A stretch of 64,000 nucleotides of DNA from Candidatus Aminicenantota bacterium (GTDB taxonomy: Bacteria; Acidobacteriota; Aminicenantia; Aminicenantales; Aminicenantaceae). The stretch is from assembly GCA_016783445.1 (NCBI GenBank), contig JADHWO010000005.1:1-64000 (forward strand). Direction: 5' to 3'. The position numbers and the translations under genes were made by a program. Below the pieces are notes generated by a model. The model had not been told where the DNA came from. It made no database searches and saw only the letters and a list, made by a program, of their open reading frames with translations. Shown here piece after piece: positions 48,122 to 58,204 of this stretch. Each line of letters starts with the position of its first letter. Position 1 is the first letter of the stretch.

Positions 48122-49609
48122 TTATGCCTTAAAATTTAGCTCTCTCAAATAATTAAGAACTTTATCCTCTGTTTTCTTGAATCCTTTCTTTAACTCATTC
48201 AATTCATTTATGGTTTTCTGGATATCGATTTTTTCCTCTTCTTCTGTAGTATCAATATAACGGGTTATATTAAGATTGAAATCATTTTGCTGAATTTCAT
48301 TCACAGATACAGGACGACAATATTTCTCAATCGTCTGGTATTCTCTGAATGCTAAGACCATCTTTTCAATATCTTCATCCCGTAATTTATTCTGCTTCTT
48401 CCCTTCTTGATAATCACCAGCACCATAAAGAAAGAACACTTTTCCTTTTCTTTCTTTGGACTTATTTTTATTCAAGATGAACAAGCAGGCTGGAATGCCA
48501 GTTCCATAAAACAATTTTGGCGGCAATCCTATAATAGCTTCAAGCATATCTTCTCCGATTATCCCTCTTCTTATTCTCTCTTCTGCTCCTCCTCGGAACA
48601 ATGCGCCATGCGGTAGAACAACTCCGACTTTTCCGTTTGCATGGATAGTAGCAAGCATGTGCTGGACAAAGGCAAAATCGGCATATCCTTTCGGAGGAAT
48701 GCCGAACCGGAATCTACTATAAGGGTCATTCTGAGCATTTTCATATCCCCAATTCTTTAAAGAAAAGGGTGGATTAGCAATGACAGTATCAAATTGCATC
48801 AATTTCCCATGAGATAGCAATTGAGGATCCCGTAAAGTATCGCATCTTTTGATTTGAGCGCTTTTTAAGCCGTGAAGGAGCAGATTCATCTTACAAATCG
48901 CCCATGTTCCTACATTTATTTCATGCCCATAAAGCGAAATATTTTTAGGATTTTGTTTGTTTTCTTTTAAATACTGAACAGATTGAATCAACATGCCGCC
49001 TGAGCCGCAGGCAGGATCACAGATTCTCATCCCCTCTTTTGGATCTAAAATTTTAACTAATAACTCGACAACCTCCTTAGGCGTATAAAATTCTCCTCCT
49101 TTTTTCCCGGCACTTGAAGCGAATTGAGCTATAAGATATTCATAGGCATCACCCAGGATATCCGGCTTTTCTAAATCCCTATTGCCCAGTCTGATTTTAG
49201 AGAAATGGTTAATCAATTGAGAAAGAATATGATCAGGCAATCTGTCTTTATCATTAAAATCAACAGCAGACAGCACCCCTTCTAAACTTTCTGGATTTTC
49301 TTCTTCCAATAAGTCGTTGGCCTTGTTAATAGCCTCACCAATATTATGTGTTAATGATTTGAGATGATTCCATGCAGCTTTTTTTGGGACAAAAAAATCG
49401 TGATAATCCCGATCTTCATATGCAATCTTCTTATCGCCGGTTTCTCTTACTATTTTCTCCGCTTCCTCTTTAAAAACATCGGAGATTCTTTTCAAGAAAA
49501 GAAGGCCAAAAATATAATTCTTATAGTCTGCTGCATCAATATGGCCTCTTAAAATATCCGCAGATTTCCAAAGATGGGTTTTTAATACTTCCAAATTAAG
49601 TTTTTCCAT
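48122..49609 (-). CDS. hsdM: Type I restriction-modification methyltransferase subunit
   Basis: KGGEFYTPKEVVELLVKILDPKEGMRICDPACGSGGMLI; VIANPPFSLKNWG (NPPF). Confidence 0.96.
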   Translation of the reverse strand: MEKLNLEVLKTHLWKSADILRGHIDAADYKNYIFGLLFLKRISDVFKEEAEKIVRETGDKKIAYEDRDYHDFFVPKKAAWNHLKSLTHNIGEAINKANDLLEEENPESLEGVLSAVDFNDKDRLPDHILSQLINHFSKIRLGNRDLEKPDILGDAYEYLIAQFASSAGKKGGEFYTPKEVVELLVKILDPKEGMRICDPACGSGGMLIQSVQYLKENKQNPKNISLYGHEINVGTWAICKMNLLLHGLKSAQIKRCDTLRDPQLLSHGKLMQFDTVIANPPFSLKNWGYENAQNDPYSRFRFGIPPKGYADFAFVQHMLATIHANGKVGVVLPHGALFRGGAEERIRRGIIGEDMLEAIIGLPPKLFYGTGIPACLFILNKNKSKERKGKVFFLYGAGDYQEGKKQNKLRDEDIEKMVLAFREYQTIEKYCRPVSVNEIQQNDFNLNITRYIDTTEEEEKIDIQKTINELNELKKGFKKTEDKVLNYLRELNFKA

Positions 49610-49659
49610 AACCTCAAACCTTTTTGATACTATTCAGCTTATTTATTAAACTCTGTGAA

Positions 49660-49688
49660 AGAATATATAATAAATATATAATTGTCAA
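49660..49688 (-). promoter_or_regulatory. Candidate promoter of the hsdM operon
   Basis: On the minus strand TTGACA (49688-49683), 17-bp spacer, TATTCT (49665-49660). Confidence 0.5.
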
Positions 49689-49753
49689 GTATTTTATTTA
49701 AATTTATAGTTTATCTACAATTATTATAGAGTTAAACTACATAAATTATGAAA

Positions 49754-50464
49754 TTAAACTGTGTCAAATAACCCTTTGCTTTTCAAGCTGATATGTCCTT
49801 GAGAAGTAATTACAATGTGATCTAAGGGAGTTATGTCAACGGCTTTGCATGCTGAAATAAGCCTCTTGGTTATATCAATATCAAACTGGCTTGGTTTCCT
49901 GCTTCCAGAAGGATGATTATGTACAAAAATGACTGCAGTCGCATCTTTATTTATTGCGCTTTTTATTACTTCTCTGGGATAAATGGGAGCTTGATCTACA
50001 GTACCTCTGACAATAGTTTCAACTTCCAAGATTCTATTAGATCTGTCCAAATAAACAACTTTGAAAAACTCTTCTTTTAGATCTCTCATAGATAAAGAAA
50101 GATAATCCAGAACATCTTTATCATTTTCTATATATTCCTTCCCTGCTATCTTTTCTTTAAGCTGACGTTTAGTGATTTCTATGGCAGCCAAAAGCTGAGC
50201 TATTTTTGCACAACCTAAACCTTTAATTTTCTCCAGATCTGATTTTTTTGCACTCAGCAATCCTCTCAGGCCCCCAAAATACTCTATCAGGTCTCTTGCT
50301 AAGGATACTGCATCTTTTCCTTTTGTGCCGGAACACAATAAAATCGCAATCAATCCGGCATCAGAAACATAATCAGGGCCTTTCTCTAAAAACAATTCTC
50401 TCGGCCTCTCATATTTCGGCCAAAATTTTATAGATCTCATTTTCTTTTCCTTTTCGGTAATCAT
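49754..50464 (-). CDS. radC: RadC-family JAB/MPN domain protein
   Basis: KFWPKYERPRELFLEKGPDYVSDAGLIAILLCSG; VIFVHNHPSGSRKPSQFDIDITKRL. Confidence 0.94.
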   Translation of the reverse strand: MITEKEKKMRSIKFWPKYERPRELFLEKGPDYVSDAGLIAILLCSGTKGKDAVSLARDLIEYFGGLRGLLSAKKSDLEKIKGLGCAKIAQLLAAIEITKRQLKEKIAGKEYIENDKDVLDYLSLSMRDLKEEFFKVVYLDRSNRILEVETIVRGTVDQAPIYPREVIKSAINKDATAVIFVHNHPSGSRKPSQFDIDITKRLISACKAVDITPLDHIVITSQGHISLKSKGLFDTV

Positions 50465-50647
50465 TATTTACTCTTCAAGAATGACGCCAAAATATAAATA
50501 AATTCTCTTAGGTTTTGAATTGTCCTGTTTTTAATTAGTTCCATATAAGTCTGGAGCATTCAATTGAAATTTTAAATTTAAATAAATTTTGGCGTCGCAC
50601 GCTGCCAGGTATTCAGAAAAGATATTTTTTTCAGAGTGCTACTTCAT

Positions 50648-50778
50648 TATAATTTTTCCTGATGCAAGAAAAATCGTCTGAAGCCTTGTTCATACATACA
50701 AATCTGCTATAATTAAAAACCAATCATGCTTAAATTAAAAACTTTCTTAAAAGAAAAAATATATAAGAGCTTAAAAAA
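50648..50778. repeat. 131-bp perfect direct repeat, right copy (native argS promoter and start)
   Basis: Identical to 39772-39902. Confidence 0.95.
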
Positions 50779-52663
50779 ACAATATCCTATTGAGCCATCA
50801 GAGCTTGGAATAAGCTACACTCCCCAGCAAAAAATGGGCGACCTGGCCCTGACTTTTCCTTTCCAGCTGGCAAAAAAAATGAAGAGGCAACCAAGGGAAC
50901 TTGCCCTGGAAATTTTTCCACATCTTTCCTCCATTGAGGGAGTAAAAAAAGTAGAAACAGCCGGGCCAGGTTATATCAACCTCTTTCTGGACAGAGATAA
51001 ATTCTTTTCTAACCAGCTTCATTCAATCGACCAGGCTTCTCTCTCCGCTGAAGAGAAAAAAATCATTATTGAACATACTAATATCAATCCTAACAAAGCT
51101 GCACACATAGGCCACCTCAGAAATGCCTGCCTCGGAGATACTCTTGGGCGCTGTCTGAAATATAAAGGAGAGAACGTCGAAATCCAGAATTACATAGATG
51201 ACACCGGGGTTCAGGTGGCGGATGTTATTTTTGGCTTTTTGGAAATGGAGAAAAAAAGCCTATCTCAGATTAAGGAAATCAAAGAAAAATTTGATTATTA
51301 CTGCTGGGACCTTTATGCAAGCGTCTCTTCCTACCTGGAGAGCCACCCCCAGGCAGAGAAAAGAAAATCAGAAATTCTGAAAAACATCGAAGAGCGGAAA
51401 AATCCTGAATTTGAAATAGCAAATTTTATATCCCGCCAGATTATCAAGGCTCATCTCCAGACCATGCGAAGAATCGGAGTCAGTTATGACCTGCTTCCCT
51501 GCGAAAGCAGCATTCTCCATCTTAAGTTCTGGGAGAAAGCCTTCTCACTTTTAAAAGAGAAAAAAGCTATTTTCCTAGCAGAAGATGGAGTAAACAAAGG
51601 CTGCTGGGTGATGGAGCCTGAGACTGAGTCAGAAAAGGAAAAAATTATAGTCCGATCTGACGGGACTGTCACATATGTTGGAAAGGATATTGCCTATCAA
51701 CTCTGGAAATTTGGACTATTGGAAAAAGATTTCTACTATGAACCATTTCTCAAAGAAGACAGTAAAACCATCTGGATAACTTCCTCCGCATCAAAGCAAA
51801 AATCTCCCCCATTTGGAAACGGAAGCCAGGTTTATAATGTCATAGATACGAGGCAGGCTTATCTGCAGAAAATTGTCGTTCAGGGCCTCAGATCCCTGAA
51901 ATTTCTTGCCGAGGCCGAAAAATCCATCCATTTCTCTTACGAGATGGTAGGCCTTTCTCCAAAAAGCCTAAAGGAGCTTAATCTAAGTCTCTCAGAAGAA
52001 GATAAAAAAAAGAACTTCCTTGAAGTCTCAGGGAGAAAAGGTTTGGGAGTAAAAGCAGATGATCTGCTGGACAGGCTCGAAGAAAAGGCTCTTGCTGAAG
52101 TGGAAAAAAGAAATCCTCAACTCCCCTCAAAGCTGAAAAAGGAAACTGCTCATAAGATCGCCTGTGGAGCACTCCGCTACTTCATGCTCAAATTCGCCCG
52201 AAATTCCCTTATCGTTTTTGATTTTGAAGAAGCCCTTAGCTTTGAGGGAGAAACCGGCCCTTATCTCCAGTATACCCTGGTCCGGATTAACAGCATCTTC
52301 CGCAAACTTGAAGAAAGAGAAGGCTTTAAAGAAAAGGATATTCAGGCACTTCTTTCTTCAGGAGAAATTGTTTTAGATGTGCTTTCTGAATCCGAGCAAG
52401 CCGATTTCTGGGACCTTGTTCTCTCTGCATCACAGTGTGAGGAAGAAGTCCTCCACTCTATCCGCTCTCTGGAATTCTCACACCTGGCTAAATTCTCTTT
52501 TAACCTCTGCCAGAAGTTTAACGCGTACTATCATCTTTACTCAATTCTGGCAGAAAAAAATAAAGAAGTGAAAAAGATCCGCATTCTAACCATTTATTAC
52601 ATCAAAGAAGTTCTAAAGCGCGCCCTCTCTCTTATGGGAATCCCGCAACCAGAATTGATGTAA
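50726..52663 (+). CDS. argS: Arginyl-tRNA synthetase
   Basis: EHTNINPNKAAHIGHLRNACLGDTLGR (HIGH region), IQNYIDDTGVQVADV, C-terminal DALR-type helical region. Confidence 0.96.
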   Translation: MLKLKTFLKEKIYKSLKKQYPIEPSELGISYTPQQKMGDLALTFPFQLAKKMKRQPRELALEIFPHLSSIEGVKKVETAGPGYINLFLDRDKFFSNQLHSIDQASLSAEEKKIIIEHTNINPNKAAHIGHLRNACLGDTLGRCLKYKGENVEIQNYIDDTGVQVADVIFGFLEMEKKSLSQIKEIKEKFDYYCWDLYASVSSYLESHPQAEKRKSEILKNIEERKNPEFEIANFISRQIIKAHLQTMRRIGVSYDLLPCESSILHLKFWEKAFSLLKEKKAIFLAEDGVNKGCWVMEPETESEKEKIIVRSDGTVTYVGKDIAYQLWKFGLLEKDFYYEPFLKEDSKTIWITSSASKQKSPPFGNGSQVYNVIDTRQAYLQKIVVQGLRSLKFLAEAEKSIHFSYEMVGLSPKSLKELNLSLSEEDKKKNFLEVSGRKGLGVKADDLLDRLEEKALAEVEKRNPQLPSKLKKETAHKIACGALRYFMLKFARNSLIVFDFEEALSFEGETGPYLQYTLVRINSIFRKLEEREGFKEKDIQALLSSGEIVLDVLSESEQADFWDLVLSASQCEEEVLHSIRSLEFSHLAKFSFNLCQKFNAYYHLYSILAEKNKEVKKIRILTIYYIKEVLKRALSLMGIPQPELM

Positions 52664-52710
52664 AAGAGTTAGTATTAAATGAAGCAGATTACGCAGGGAT
52701 TTGATTTATT

Positions 52711-52978
52711 GGTTATCTTCCATTTTGTGCGGGTAATAAAAAGAAAGTATTCGGGGACGGTCTCGCTCCCGTTCAGATTTTTTACGCCATCCCTTCATCG
52801 CTCTTCTCGGCGGCTGCGTAACTCGCTCCGCTCAAACATACTCGCCGCCCGACTCTGTCGGATTTCCTCGAAGAGCAATTCAGGGAGGCTAAATCTTCAA
52901 AGGTCGCTTCATCCATCCCCGAACACTTTCTATTAATCTATCAAGACATGTTTTGCCCACACAAAATGGAAAAAAACC
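52711..52978 (+). mobile_element. MITE-like repeat, copy C: complete, with 23-bp outer TIRs and 8-bp target duplication
   Basis: TIRs GGTTATCTTCCATTTTGTGCGGG (52711-52733) and CCCACACAAAATGGAAAAAAACC (52956-52978), 20/23 match; flanking GATTTATT at 52703-52710 and 52979-52986. Confidence 0.85.
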
Positions 52979-53033
52979 GATTTATTAAACCCATAAGGAA
53001 TAACCTAAAAGAAAAACAGGAGGACATAAAAAA

Positions 53034-53960
53034 ATGATTGAAGTTGAACTCCTAACAAAAAAATTTGGCGATATCGAAGCGATTAAGGATTTGAGTTTTA
53101 AAGTTGAAGAAGGAAAGATATGGGGACTCCTCGGGCCAAACGCTGCTGGCAAAACAACAACCATGAGAATCCTCACTGGTTACATTCCTGCCACTGAGGG
53201 AAAAGCCTCTATAGCTGATTATGATGTTTTTGAACAGCCTAATGCAGCCAAAAAAATTACTGGTTATCTCCCTGAAGTTCTTCCCCTCTACCCCGAAATG
53301 ACAGTTTATTCCTTTTTGAACTTCGTCTCAGAAATCAAACAAATCCCCTCCTCTCAAAAAAAAGAGGCTGTTGACAAAGCCATAAAAATAAGCGGGCTGG
53401 AGTCAGTTAGAAGGAGACTCATCAAGAATATCTCAAGAGGATTCAAACAGAGGGTAGGCATTGCTCAGGCTTTAATCCATGACCCTCAAGTTCTTGTCCT
53501 GGACGAGCCAACCATCGGCCTTGACCCAGCTCAGATTATAGAAATAAGACAACTCATAAAATCCTTAAAGGGAGAACGCACAATCCTCATTTCAACTCAT
53601 ATCCTTGCTGAAGTGACTCAGACGTGTGATGGAGCTGTCATCATCAACGAAGGCATCCTAATGGCTTCAGGTTCTCTGGAAGATCTCACAGCTTCCTTCA
53701 AGAAAAAGGAAGGTGTTATCATCAAGCTCAAAAATAGCGGAAAAGATACACAATCACTCCTTCATAATATTCAGGGAGTTGATAAAGTTTTCCGGGAAGA
53801 AAATGAGTTTAAAATAGAATGGTCTAAAGGAAAAGATTTGAGGGAAAACATCACAAAGTTCACTGTGGAAAAAGAATTGGGTCTTATCGAAATGAGGCCC
53901 CTCAGCATGAACATCGAAGACCTCTATCTCAAGATTATCTCAGGAGGTGTCGAGCAATGA
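53034..53960 (+). CDS. ABC transporter ATP-binding protein (GldA-like)
   Basis: GLLGPNAAGKTTTMRILTGY, LVLDEPTIGLDPAQIIEIR, ISTHILAEVTQTCD. Confidence 0.93.
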   Translation: MIEVELLTKKFGDIEAIKDLSFKVEEGKIWGLLGPNAAGKTTTMRILTGYIPATEGKASIADYDVFEQPNAAKKITGYLPEVLPLYPEMTVYSFLNFVSEIKQIPSSQKKEAVDKAIKISGLESVRRRLIKNISRGFKQRVGIAQALIHDPQVLVLDEPTIGLDPAQIIEIRQLIKSLKGERTILISTHILAEVTQTCDGAVIINEGILMASGSLEDLTASFKKKEGVIIKLKNSGKDTQSLLHNIQGVDKVFREENEFKIEWSKGKDLRENITKFTVEKELGLIEMRPLSMNIEDLYLKIISGGVEQ

Positions 53961-54724
53961 AAAACATTTGGGCTATTTGCAAAAAAGAAATTAAAACTTA
54001 CTTCACTTCCCCCATTGCCTATGCGGCTATAGCTGTTTTTCTGGTTCTGGTGGGATTTTTCTTTTACAGTCTTATCTTGTGGTTTAATTCCCAGTCTCTT
54101 CAAATGGCGAGATATCCTGGCTACCTTCAACAGATTAATATCAATCAGATGGTCTACTCTCCCCTCTTTCACAACATCAGCATTATCCTTTTGCTCATGA
54201 TCCCTCTTCTCACTATGCGCCTTTTTTCCGAAGAGAAAAAAATCAAAACAGATGAGCTACTCTACACCAGCCCTATCTCTATAAACCAGATCATACTGGG
54301 TAAATATTTTGCTTCCCTTTTTGTCCTCCTGGTGATGCTATTCCTGACCGGAATCCTTTCGATCTTTACCTTTGTCTATGGTAATCCGGAGTTAGTTCCT
54401 GTCCTGACCGGCTATCTCGGCTTATTCCTTTTGGGAGCGGCCTTTACTGCTCTGGGCATCTTTTTCTCTTCCCTGACCGAAAACCAGATAGTTTCCGCCA
54501 TCCTGACTTTTGGCGCCCTTCTTCTCTTCTGGGTTCTAAGCTGGGCTTCCTCCTCTGCAGGGGGGACGTTTAAAGATGTACTCAATTACCTCTCTTTTTT
54601 TCAGCACTTCGATAATATGACAAAAGGGATTCTGGACACTACAGATCTTGTCTATTACCTCAGCTTCATTACTTTTGGTCTATTTCTTACCCATTCTGTT
54701 ATTCAAACACGAAGGTGGAGGTAA
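53957..54724 (+). CDS. ABC-2 type permease (GldF-like)
   Basis: Six-TM-like pattern; LLTMRLFSEEKKIKTDELLYTSPISINQIILGKYFASL. Confidence 0.88.
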   Translation: MKNIWAICKKEIKTYFTSPIAYAAIAVFLVLVGFFFYSLILWFNSQSLQMARYPGYLQQININQMVYSPLFHNISIILLLMIPLLTMRLFSEEKKIKTDELLYTSPISINQIILGKYFASLFVLLVMLFLTGILSIFTFVYGNPELVPVLTGYLGLFLLGAAFTALGIFFSSLTENQIVSAILTFGALLLFWVLSWASSSAGGTFKDVLNYLSFFQHFDNMTKGILDTTDLVYYLSFITFGLFLTHSVIQTRRWR

Positions 54725-54726
54725 AA

Positions 54727-56346
54727 ATGGAAAAATTCAGGCAATATTTGAATTACATTGCAATAGTCCTCATACTCTTATCACTGGGTTCCCTTTTAAT
54801 ATGGCCCTATAAGAAAATAATTGCCCTTCTTTTAGGACTGGTTGGAGCCGCTGCATTAGTAACATACATTTTCCTCAATCTTCCGGCTCTCAAAAAAGGC
54901 TTTAAACGAAAATCCTTCATCTACTCCAGTAACTCGATTGTTATTGTTGCTCTTGTTCTTACCATTCTGTTTGTCATCAACTCTTTTTTCGCCAGACATC
55001 ACCACAGGTTTGATTTTACCGAAACAAAGCTTCACAGTCTCTCGGATCAATCCGTGCAGGTTTTAAAAAACCTGAAAAAGGATATTAATATCAAGAGTTT
55101 TTTCCGTGAGGGAAATTTTAACCGGGCAAAAATGGAAAACCTGCTGAAGATCTACAATTATCATTCGAAAAATATAAAGTATGAATTTATCGATCCAGAT
55201 AAAAATCCGGGAATGGTCAAAAGGTATGACATAACAGAAGACGGAACAACAATCTTTGAAAGCGGGGATAAAGATAGCCGCATCACATCTACCAGTGAAG
55301 AAGATATGACTAACGCTATCGTCAAAATCTCAAGGGAGAAGAAAAAAGCCATCTATTTCCTCGAGGGCCACGGAGAAGTAAGCATTGAAGTTAGCGAAGA
55401 AAGGGGCTTTTCTATAGCCAAAGAAGAACTTGAAAAACTCGCTTATGAGGTCAAAAAACTCACCTTAGCTTTATCAGCTACTTTCCCTGAAGATTGCTCA
55501 CTCCTGGTTATCGGCGGAGCTGAAAAGGACCTTCTTCCCAATGAACTTGAGACCATCAGAAATTATATAAGTAAGGGAGGAAAGGTCTTTTTTATGGTTG
55601 ACCCTGAAAATGCTCCGGGTTTTAAATCGTTCCTCGTTGAATACGGGATTAAACTCGAAGATGACCTGATAGTGGATACTGTATCGCGTCTTATGGGAGG
55701 AGACTATTTTATGCCTTTTGTGAGCGAATACGAACTACATGATATTACAAAAAAATTCCGCTATGCGACCTTCTTTCCATTTGCACGCTCAGTAAATACA
55801 GCCGAAGAGAAACCAGAAGGAATCTCGGTTTCTATCCTGGCAAAAACAAGTCCTAATTCCTGGTCAGAAAGGCAGCTCACAGAAGGGGAAGTAACTTTTA
55901 ATAAAGACAAGGATGTCGCCGGACCCGTCTCTATCGCGGCGGTTTTAACCGTCAAACAGAAGGAAGAAGCTGTAGAAGACAAACCGGTAGAAGTCAAAGA
56001 GAAAGACATCACACCAGCAGAAGGAAATAGAAAAGAAGAAAAAGAAGAGGGAGGAAAAGAAAGCAAAGTGAATCCGGAAGCACGCCTGGCTGTATTCGGT
56101 GATTCAGATTTTGCCACAAACAGATATTATAATCTCTCAGGAAACGGGAATTTTTTTCTGAATACAGTCAACTGGCTGACTGAAGAGGCAGACCTTATTT
56201 CCATACAGCTAAAAACATCTTCCCCCAGAACGATCCATCTGTCCGCTACTCAGGGAAGGGTACTCTTTTTTGTTTCTGTCATTTTTCTGCCTCTCGTGGT
56301 AGTTGTTACAGGAATTTCAGTGTGGGTGAGGAGACGTTCCCTATGA
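54727..56346 (+). CDS. GldG-like ABC-type uncharacterised transport auxiliary protein
   Basis: N- and C-terminal TMs; RHHHRFDFTETKLHSLSDQSVQVLKNLKKDINIKSF, IYFLEGHGEVS. Track start 54715 also possible. Confidence 0.85.
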   Translation: MEKFRQYLNYIAIVLILLSLGSLLIWPYKKIIALLLGLVGAAALVTYIFLNLPALKKGFKRKSFIYSSNSIVIVALVLTILFVINSFFARHHHRFDFTETKLHSLSDQSVQVLKNLKKDINIKSFFREGNFNRAKMENLLKIYNYHSKNIKYEFIDPDKNPGMVKRYDITEDGTTIFESGDKDSRITSTSEEDMTNAIVKISREKKKAIYFLEGHGEVSIEVSEERGFSIAKEELEKLAYEVKKLTLALSATFPEDCSLLVIGGAEKDLLPNELETIRNYISKGGKVFFMVDPENAPGFKSFLVEYGIKLEDDLIVDTVSRLMGGDYFMPFVSEYELHDITKKFRYATFFPFARSVNTAEEKPEGISVSILAKTSPNSWSERQLTEGEVTFNKDKDVAGPVSIAAVLTVKQKEEAVEDKPVEVKEKDITPAEGNRKEEKEEGGKESKVNPEARLAVFGDSDFATNRYYNLSGNGNFFLNTVNWLTEEADLISIQLKTSSPRTIHLSATQGRVLFFVSVIFLPLVVVVTGISVWVRRRSL

Positions 56347-57713
56347 AATTCAAAACCACTATCATTCTGGCTGTGATTCTTATCATTCTCCTTGCTTTTG
56401 TGTTTATATTTGAGTCCAAAGATGAGGGCGAAAACGAAAAAGAAGGAAAATTAGTTGCTCTTTCCTCGGATGACATACAAAAAATTACCCTCCAAAGAGA
56501 GGATAAAACCATCTCTTTTGAGAAAACAGAAAAGGATGAATGGCTCATCACCCAGCCCCTTGAAGCAAAGGCAGACAAATATGAAGTTGACCGCCTTGCT
56601 AGTGATTTCTCGGATTTACAGATCGAGAGAGTAGTGGAAGAGGAGCCTGAGGAGTTAAAAAAATATGAAATTCCTCAAAAAGAAATCAGCCTCTGGTTAA
56701 AAGACAAAAATAAGCCAGTAAAAATCCTCGTGGGCATGGAAAATCCACTGGATAAAACCTTCTTTGCAAAGAGAGATGATGAAACAAGAGTAGTCCTCAT
56801 CTCCAGCCAACTTAAAGACTTGATGGAGAAAAGCCTGTTTGATTTCCGCCAGAAGGATATCTTCAGATTTGAAACAGATGAAGTGAAGAGTGTAAAACTG
56901 AAAGCAAAAAAAATCTTTTGGGAAGCGACAAAGAAAGAAGAGGAATGGTTTTTAGAAAAACCTGTTAAATCACTAGCCAATACAAGCAAAATCGACAATT
57001 TACTTACTTCACTTAGCAACCTTAAAGCAAAAGAATTCGTTTCAGAAAAAAAGAATAAAGATGAAATAAAAAAATACAGTCTGGAGAATCCTGATTATAA
57101 AATTACTCTATTTATGCCTCTGGTAAATCAGGAGCTGACATTTTCTCTTCATAAAGAGGAAGAAAAACTTTATGCCACCACTTCCCTATCCTCAAAAATT
57201 ATTGAGGTGGAAGATGCCCTGCTCTCTGATTTAGAAAAAGAGGCAGAGGAATTAAGGGAAAAAGAAGTTGCCAATTTTTACAGCTGGGAGGTAAACCGCC
57301 TGCACATTAAGAAAGGAGATATTAATTGGACATTTGTAAAAGACGAGGAAGACAACTGGAGTTTTGAATCCCCAGATGAAGGCGAAGCAGACAAGAACAA
57401 GATCCAGACATTTATCCGGAAAATCGAAAGCCTTGAAGCCGAAGAATTCATCGACCCTCCATTAAGCTTAAAAGATCATGGGCTGGACAGCCCTCAAGGT
57501 GAAGTTAAAATCTGGTGGAAGGGAGATGAAGAAAAGGTCCAGGAGACCACAATTCTTATCGGCTATGAAGACAAGGAAGCAAAAAAGGTCGTTGTGAAAA
57601 ACACACGATTTAATTATCTTTTCAGGGTGGATAAAGCTTTTCTTGAGGAGTTTCCCAAAGAAACCAAAGACTGGAAGCCAGAGGAAAAAGAAGAAGAAAA
57701 GGAAAAACAGTAA
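56343..57713 (+). CDS. DUF4340-like membrane-anchored protein
   Basis: N-terminal TM; repeated ITLQREDKTISFEKTEKDEWLITQPLEAKADKYEVDRL-type modules; follows gldG-like gene. Confidence 0.8.
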   Translation: MKFKTTIILAVILIILLAFVFIFESKDEGENEKEGKLVALSSDDIQKITLQREDKTISFEKTEKDEWLITQPLEAKADKYEVDRLASDFSDLQIERVVEEEPEELKKYEIPQKEISLWLKDKNKPVKILVGMENPLDKTFFAKRDDETRVVLISSQLKDLMEKSLFDFRQKDIFRFETDEVKSVKLKAKKIFWEATKKEEEWFLEKPVKSLANTSKIDNLLTSLSNLKAKEFVSEKKNKDEIKKYSLENPDYKITLFMPLVNQELTFSLHKEEEKLYATTSLSSKIIEVEDALLSDLEKEAEELREKEVANFYSWEVNRLHIKKGDINWTFVKDEEDNWSFESPDEGEADKNKIQTFIRKIESLEAEEFIDPPLSLKDHGLDSPQGEVKIWWKGDEEKVQETTILIGYEDKEAKKVVVKNTRFNYLFRVDKAFLEEFPKETKDWKPEEKEEEKEKQ

Positions 57714-57949
57714 GGCTTTTTTCTAATAACATCAAATACTCAGCATATTAATCCTTTACACTTTTAAAACCGAGTGTTTCAATTAATAATGTCAAATGTT
57801 GAGACGCGACCCCTTACTCGAATATTCTGTGAGGCCTCTCAAATCCTAGGGAGGAGGGAAAAACCTTGAAACTCACCTCTCAAATCCTCCCAACAGAGTA
57901 TTGACGATTAAATGTTTCATTGCAACCATATTGACATAAAAGATTTTAT

Positions 57950-57978
57950 TTGACATCCGATACTTTTCGTATAATAAT
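57950..57978 (+). promoter_or_regulatory. Candidate promoter upstream of the 1694-aa gene
   Basis: TTGACA (57950-57955), 17-bp spacer, AATAAT (57973-57978). Confidence 0.4.
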
Positions 57979-58204
57979 TTTCTTGTGGGGAAAAGGAGTA
58001 ACATAAGATAAATCGAAAAAATTCTCAAATTAACGAAAGGAATTCTCTTCAATCCTTAAAATTGAGAGAGACATTCCGCTCCAAAAACAGCATAAAGTCT
58101 ATTTCTCCTGCCCTCCAAAAGATTTTAATTCCTCTGGAAATATTACGTTTTTCCAGGGAAATTAATCACTAAACTAAAAAAATGTCTATAAATAGGAGGG
58201 GAAA

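Larger units (their letters stand above)
39903..50778. other. Genomic island (defence type) bounded by 131-bp direct repeats, 10,876 bp including one repeat copy
   Basis: Direct repeats at both ends; content is R-M, GHKL ATPase, YgjP-like protease and RadC; no integrase or transposase ORF seen. Confidence 0.82.

Noticed and set aside
39903-50778. Integrative element with its own integrase or transposase
   Set aside because: No ORF in the interval resembles a tyrosine/serine integrase or DDE transposase; hence described only as a direct-repeat-bounded island.
57780-57950. Repeated CCTCTCAAATCCT (57835-57900 region) as a structured RNA or terminator
   Set aside because: It is a short direct repeat with only partial pairing; I could not build a convincing stem or poly-T tail.
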